From: Oceanobacter mangrovi | GTDB lineage: Bacteria > Pseudomonadota > Gammaproteobacteria > Pseudomonadales > Oceanobacteraceae | Direction of reading: 5' to 3' | Assembly (NCBI RefSeq): GCF_019740315.1 | Contig: NZ_JAHXZR010000002.1 | Location: 591,095 to 655,094, forward strand | DNA: 64,000 bases | Part shown: piece by piece, positions 62,799 through 64,000 of the stretch | How the letters are laid out: the number at the start of each line of letters is the position of its first letter | How positions within the stretch are numbered: position 1 is the stretch's first letter | Notes under the pieces: model-generated | Seen by the model: only the letters and a program-made list of their open reading frames with translations | Told to the model about the DNA's origin: nothing | The model's database searches: none | Position numbers and translations under genes: made by a program

Positions 62799-64000
62799 TC
62801 AGGCACTCATTAAGGCTCGCACGGCTACCAACCCCCAGAAGGCGATAAAGAACGTGCGCAAGATGTCTTGCACCGGTTCGATGTATTCGCACAAATCCAT
62901 GGTGTAGGCGTTGGCTTCACCGGCAAGGGGGACTTCAAAGGAATAAGCCAGGTCACAGCTTTGGGAAACGGGCACTTCCATCTCGCTGAAGCTGCTGAGG
63001 GTTTGGTAAATCTCGCTGTTCTGGAGGGCATCATTGATACCGGCCACGGCGGTTTCGGCAGAGTTTTCAGGGGTGTAGTTGTCATCACTGCAATCGTCTC
63101 CGGTGCAGTCGCCGGAACTGGTACCGCTGCCTGTGCCGCTACCCGATCCCGTTCCGGTGCCAGTACCCAGTCCTTCAGCAATGGCATTGATGGCGGTGAC
63201 TAGGTCACTGGATGGCCCAAGGGCATCCTTGATGGCCGTGAGCTTGTCGGTTTGGTCGGCAGAGAGGGTTTCGTTTTGGGCAATCAGGTCGGTGAGCTGA
63301 TTTTTAATCTCGGGCAAGGCGGTGGTGTCGTCCTTAACCGCTTCCAGCAAGGTGATGATCTGGTCTGAGGCGTCGTCGGTTTCGGTACCGGAGGCTTCGT
63401 CGTCATTCCCGGCGCTTTCGTTATCACCGGTGTCACCCGCACCGTCTTCGGTGGTGCTTTCCCCGTCGTTGGTCTCGTCACTGGTGGAATCGTCTTCACT
63501 GGTGCCGTCGTCTTCGGTGGAGCCATCCTGTGTTTCGGTGTCGTCGTCGGCATCGTTGATACCATCCAGGCAATCATCTTCGGTCATATCACCGGAGAGC
63601 ACGGGGGAACTGTTGATCAGATCCTGACAGAAGCAACGCAGCAAGGTACCGGTGCAGGTGTCGTCTGGTTCGTAGTCATCGGGGACACCATCGCAGTTGG
63701 TGTCTGTACGACCGACGACAGAGCAAGGTTCAGATTCGGAGTCATCATCCGAACCGTCATCAGAGTCTGATTGACCCTGACTGCCGTCGCTATCGGATTC
63801 GGTGCACTGATGGACGGTGCCCATGCCGCTATCGGACGTTAGCCCCGATCCTGTGTTGGCGCAGTAGTCGGAACAGGATTTGGTGGCTTTTAATGTGAAG
63901 CTGAAACCGTCGGCGGTTTCGCATTGCTGGAGGGCATCCCCACAATAACCGGCATCATCAGCATCTTCGGGATAACAGCCGTCTTCGCCGCTGTCGTCAC
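62799..64000 (-). CDS. pIII-like adsorption protein, 3' part (open at window edge)
   Basis: The frame is open from 64000 to the stop at 62799, about 400 residues, and has no start in the window except internal ATGs. It is Cys-containing and extremely acidic: a Ser/Asp/Glu/Thr-rich stretch of about 100 residues, and a calcium-binding-like DTNCDGVPDDYEPDD that resembles thrombospondin type 3 repeats. A helical segment (ITLLEAVKDDTTALPEIKNQ) and a Gly-Thr-Ser linker follow, then a Cys-bearing domain before a C-terminal membrane anchor (RTFFIAFWGLVAVRALMSA). The order linker, domain, single anchor is that of filamentous phage pIII, which binds the host receptor. Confidence 0.8.
   Translation of the reverse strand, partial: DDSGEDGCYPEDADDAGYCGDALQQCETADGFSFTLKATKSCSDYCANTGSGLTSDSGMGTVHQCTESDSDGSQGQSDSDDGSDDDSESEPCSVVGRTDTNCDGVPDDYEPDDTCTGTLLRCFCQDLINSSPVLSGDMTEDDCLDGINDADDDTETQDGSTEDDGTSEDDSTSDETNDGESTTEDGAGDTGDNESAGNDDEASGTETDDASDQIITLLEAVKDDTTALPEIKNQLTDLIAQNETLSADQTDKLTAIKDALGPSSDLVTAINAIAEGLGTGTGTGSGSGTGSGTSSGDCTGDDCSDDNYTPENSAETAVAGINDALQNSEIYQTLSSFSEMEVPVSQSCDLAYSFEVPLAGEANAYTMDLCEYIEPVQDILRTFFIAFWGLVAVRALMSA

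Larger units (their letters stand above)
57960..64000 (-). mobile_element. Pf-like filamentous prophage (inovirus), integrase-proximal part
   Basis: A run of leftward genes adjoins tRNA-Leu: pIII-like adhesin, pVI-like protein, Zot/pI, replication initiator, methyltransferase-like protein, DUF4224 protein and tyrosine integrase, nearly all overlapping or a few bases apart. The order coat-Zot-Rep-Int matches Pf phages of Pseudomonas, which also use a tRNA downstream of uvrC/pgsA-like genes. The element continues past the right edge; major coat, ssDNA-binding protein and the distal attachment site are not seen. The exact left boundary (within the 3' end of the tRNA) is inferred. Confidence 0.88.

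Overview
The window is a chromosomal segment of a gammaproteobacterium, most like the Pseudomonas/Oceanospirillales side of the class. This rests on gene order and protein content read from the sequence; no database search was run. The blocks purB-side hflD-mnmA-nudJ-rluE, idh-cspD-clpS-clpA-infA-bpt-aat, ftsK-lolA-rarA-crcB-serS-cysG-tusE/B/C/D and gacA-uvrC-pgsA-tRNA follow a layout known from Pseudomonas and partly from E. coli.

Layout. 1-7.9 kb: the 5' part of an RND-type periplasmic adaptor (runs off the left edge), glutaredoxin, a double-domain polyphosphate:AMP phosphotransferase, a pseudouridine synthase with a small upstream gene, an outer-membrane-like protein, a YkgJ-type cysteine-cluster protein, a chemoreceptor with a c-type haem motif, a NIF3-like protein and a zinc-ribbon Nudix protein. 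8-19.6 kb: CoA-type Nudix, purT, two tandem membrane diguanylate cyclases, yaeQ, an orphan HTH protein, a yybP-ykoY-type manganese riboswitch ahead of a TMEM165/GDT1-family exporter, fadH, an MHYT-only membrane protein and an MTHFR-like protein. 19.7-25.7 kb: the condensin operon mksF-mksE-mksB, with no mksG. 26-33.3 kb: exported rhodanese, dusA, hflD, mnmA, nudJ, rluE and monomeric isocitrate dehydrogenase. 33.4-38.2 kb: cspD, clpS, clpA, infA, bpt and aat, a nearly complete N-degron set. 38.3-48.8 kb: ftsK, lolA, rarA, crcB, serS, cysG, then the converging ybiB and tusE/B/C/D genes. 48.9-57.6 kb: tRNA-Ser, an MFS exporter, a divergent deacetylase/protein-acetyltransferase pair, gacA/uvrY, uvrC and pgsA. 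57.6-58.0 kb: tRNA-Gly, tRNA-Cys and tRNA-Leu.

From about 57.96 kb to the right edge is the integrase-proximal half of a Pf-like filamentous prophage (inovirus), inserted next to tRNA-Leu(UAA). Its genes all run leftward: a pIII-like adhesin (open at the window edge), a pVI-like minor coat protein, Zot/pI, replication initiator, a cytosine-methyltransferase-like protein, a DUF4224 protein and a tyrosine integrase. The replication initiator appears split by a -1 frameshift near 60,334. The major coat and ssDNA-binding genes and the far attachment site must lie beyond the window.

Functional themes: tRNA and rRNA modification (TusBCDE feeding MnmA, DusA, RluE, another pseudouridine synthase); protein turnover by N-degrons (Bpt and Aat add Leu/Phe, ClpS recognises, ClpA unfolds); signalling (two diguanylate cyclases, MHYT protein, haem chemoreceptor, GacA-type regulator); reversible lysine acetylation (Pat-like enzyme facing an HDAC-family enzyme); chromosome management (MksFEB, FtsK, RarA).
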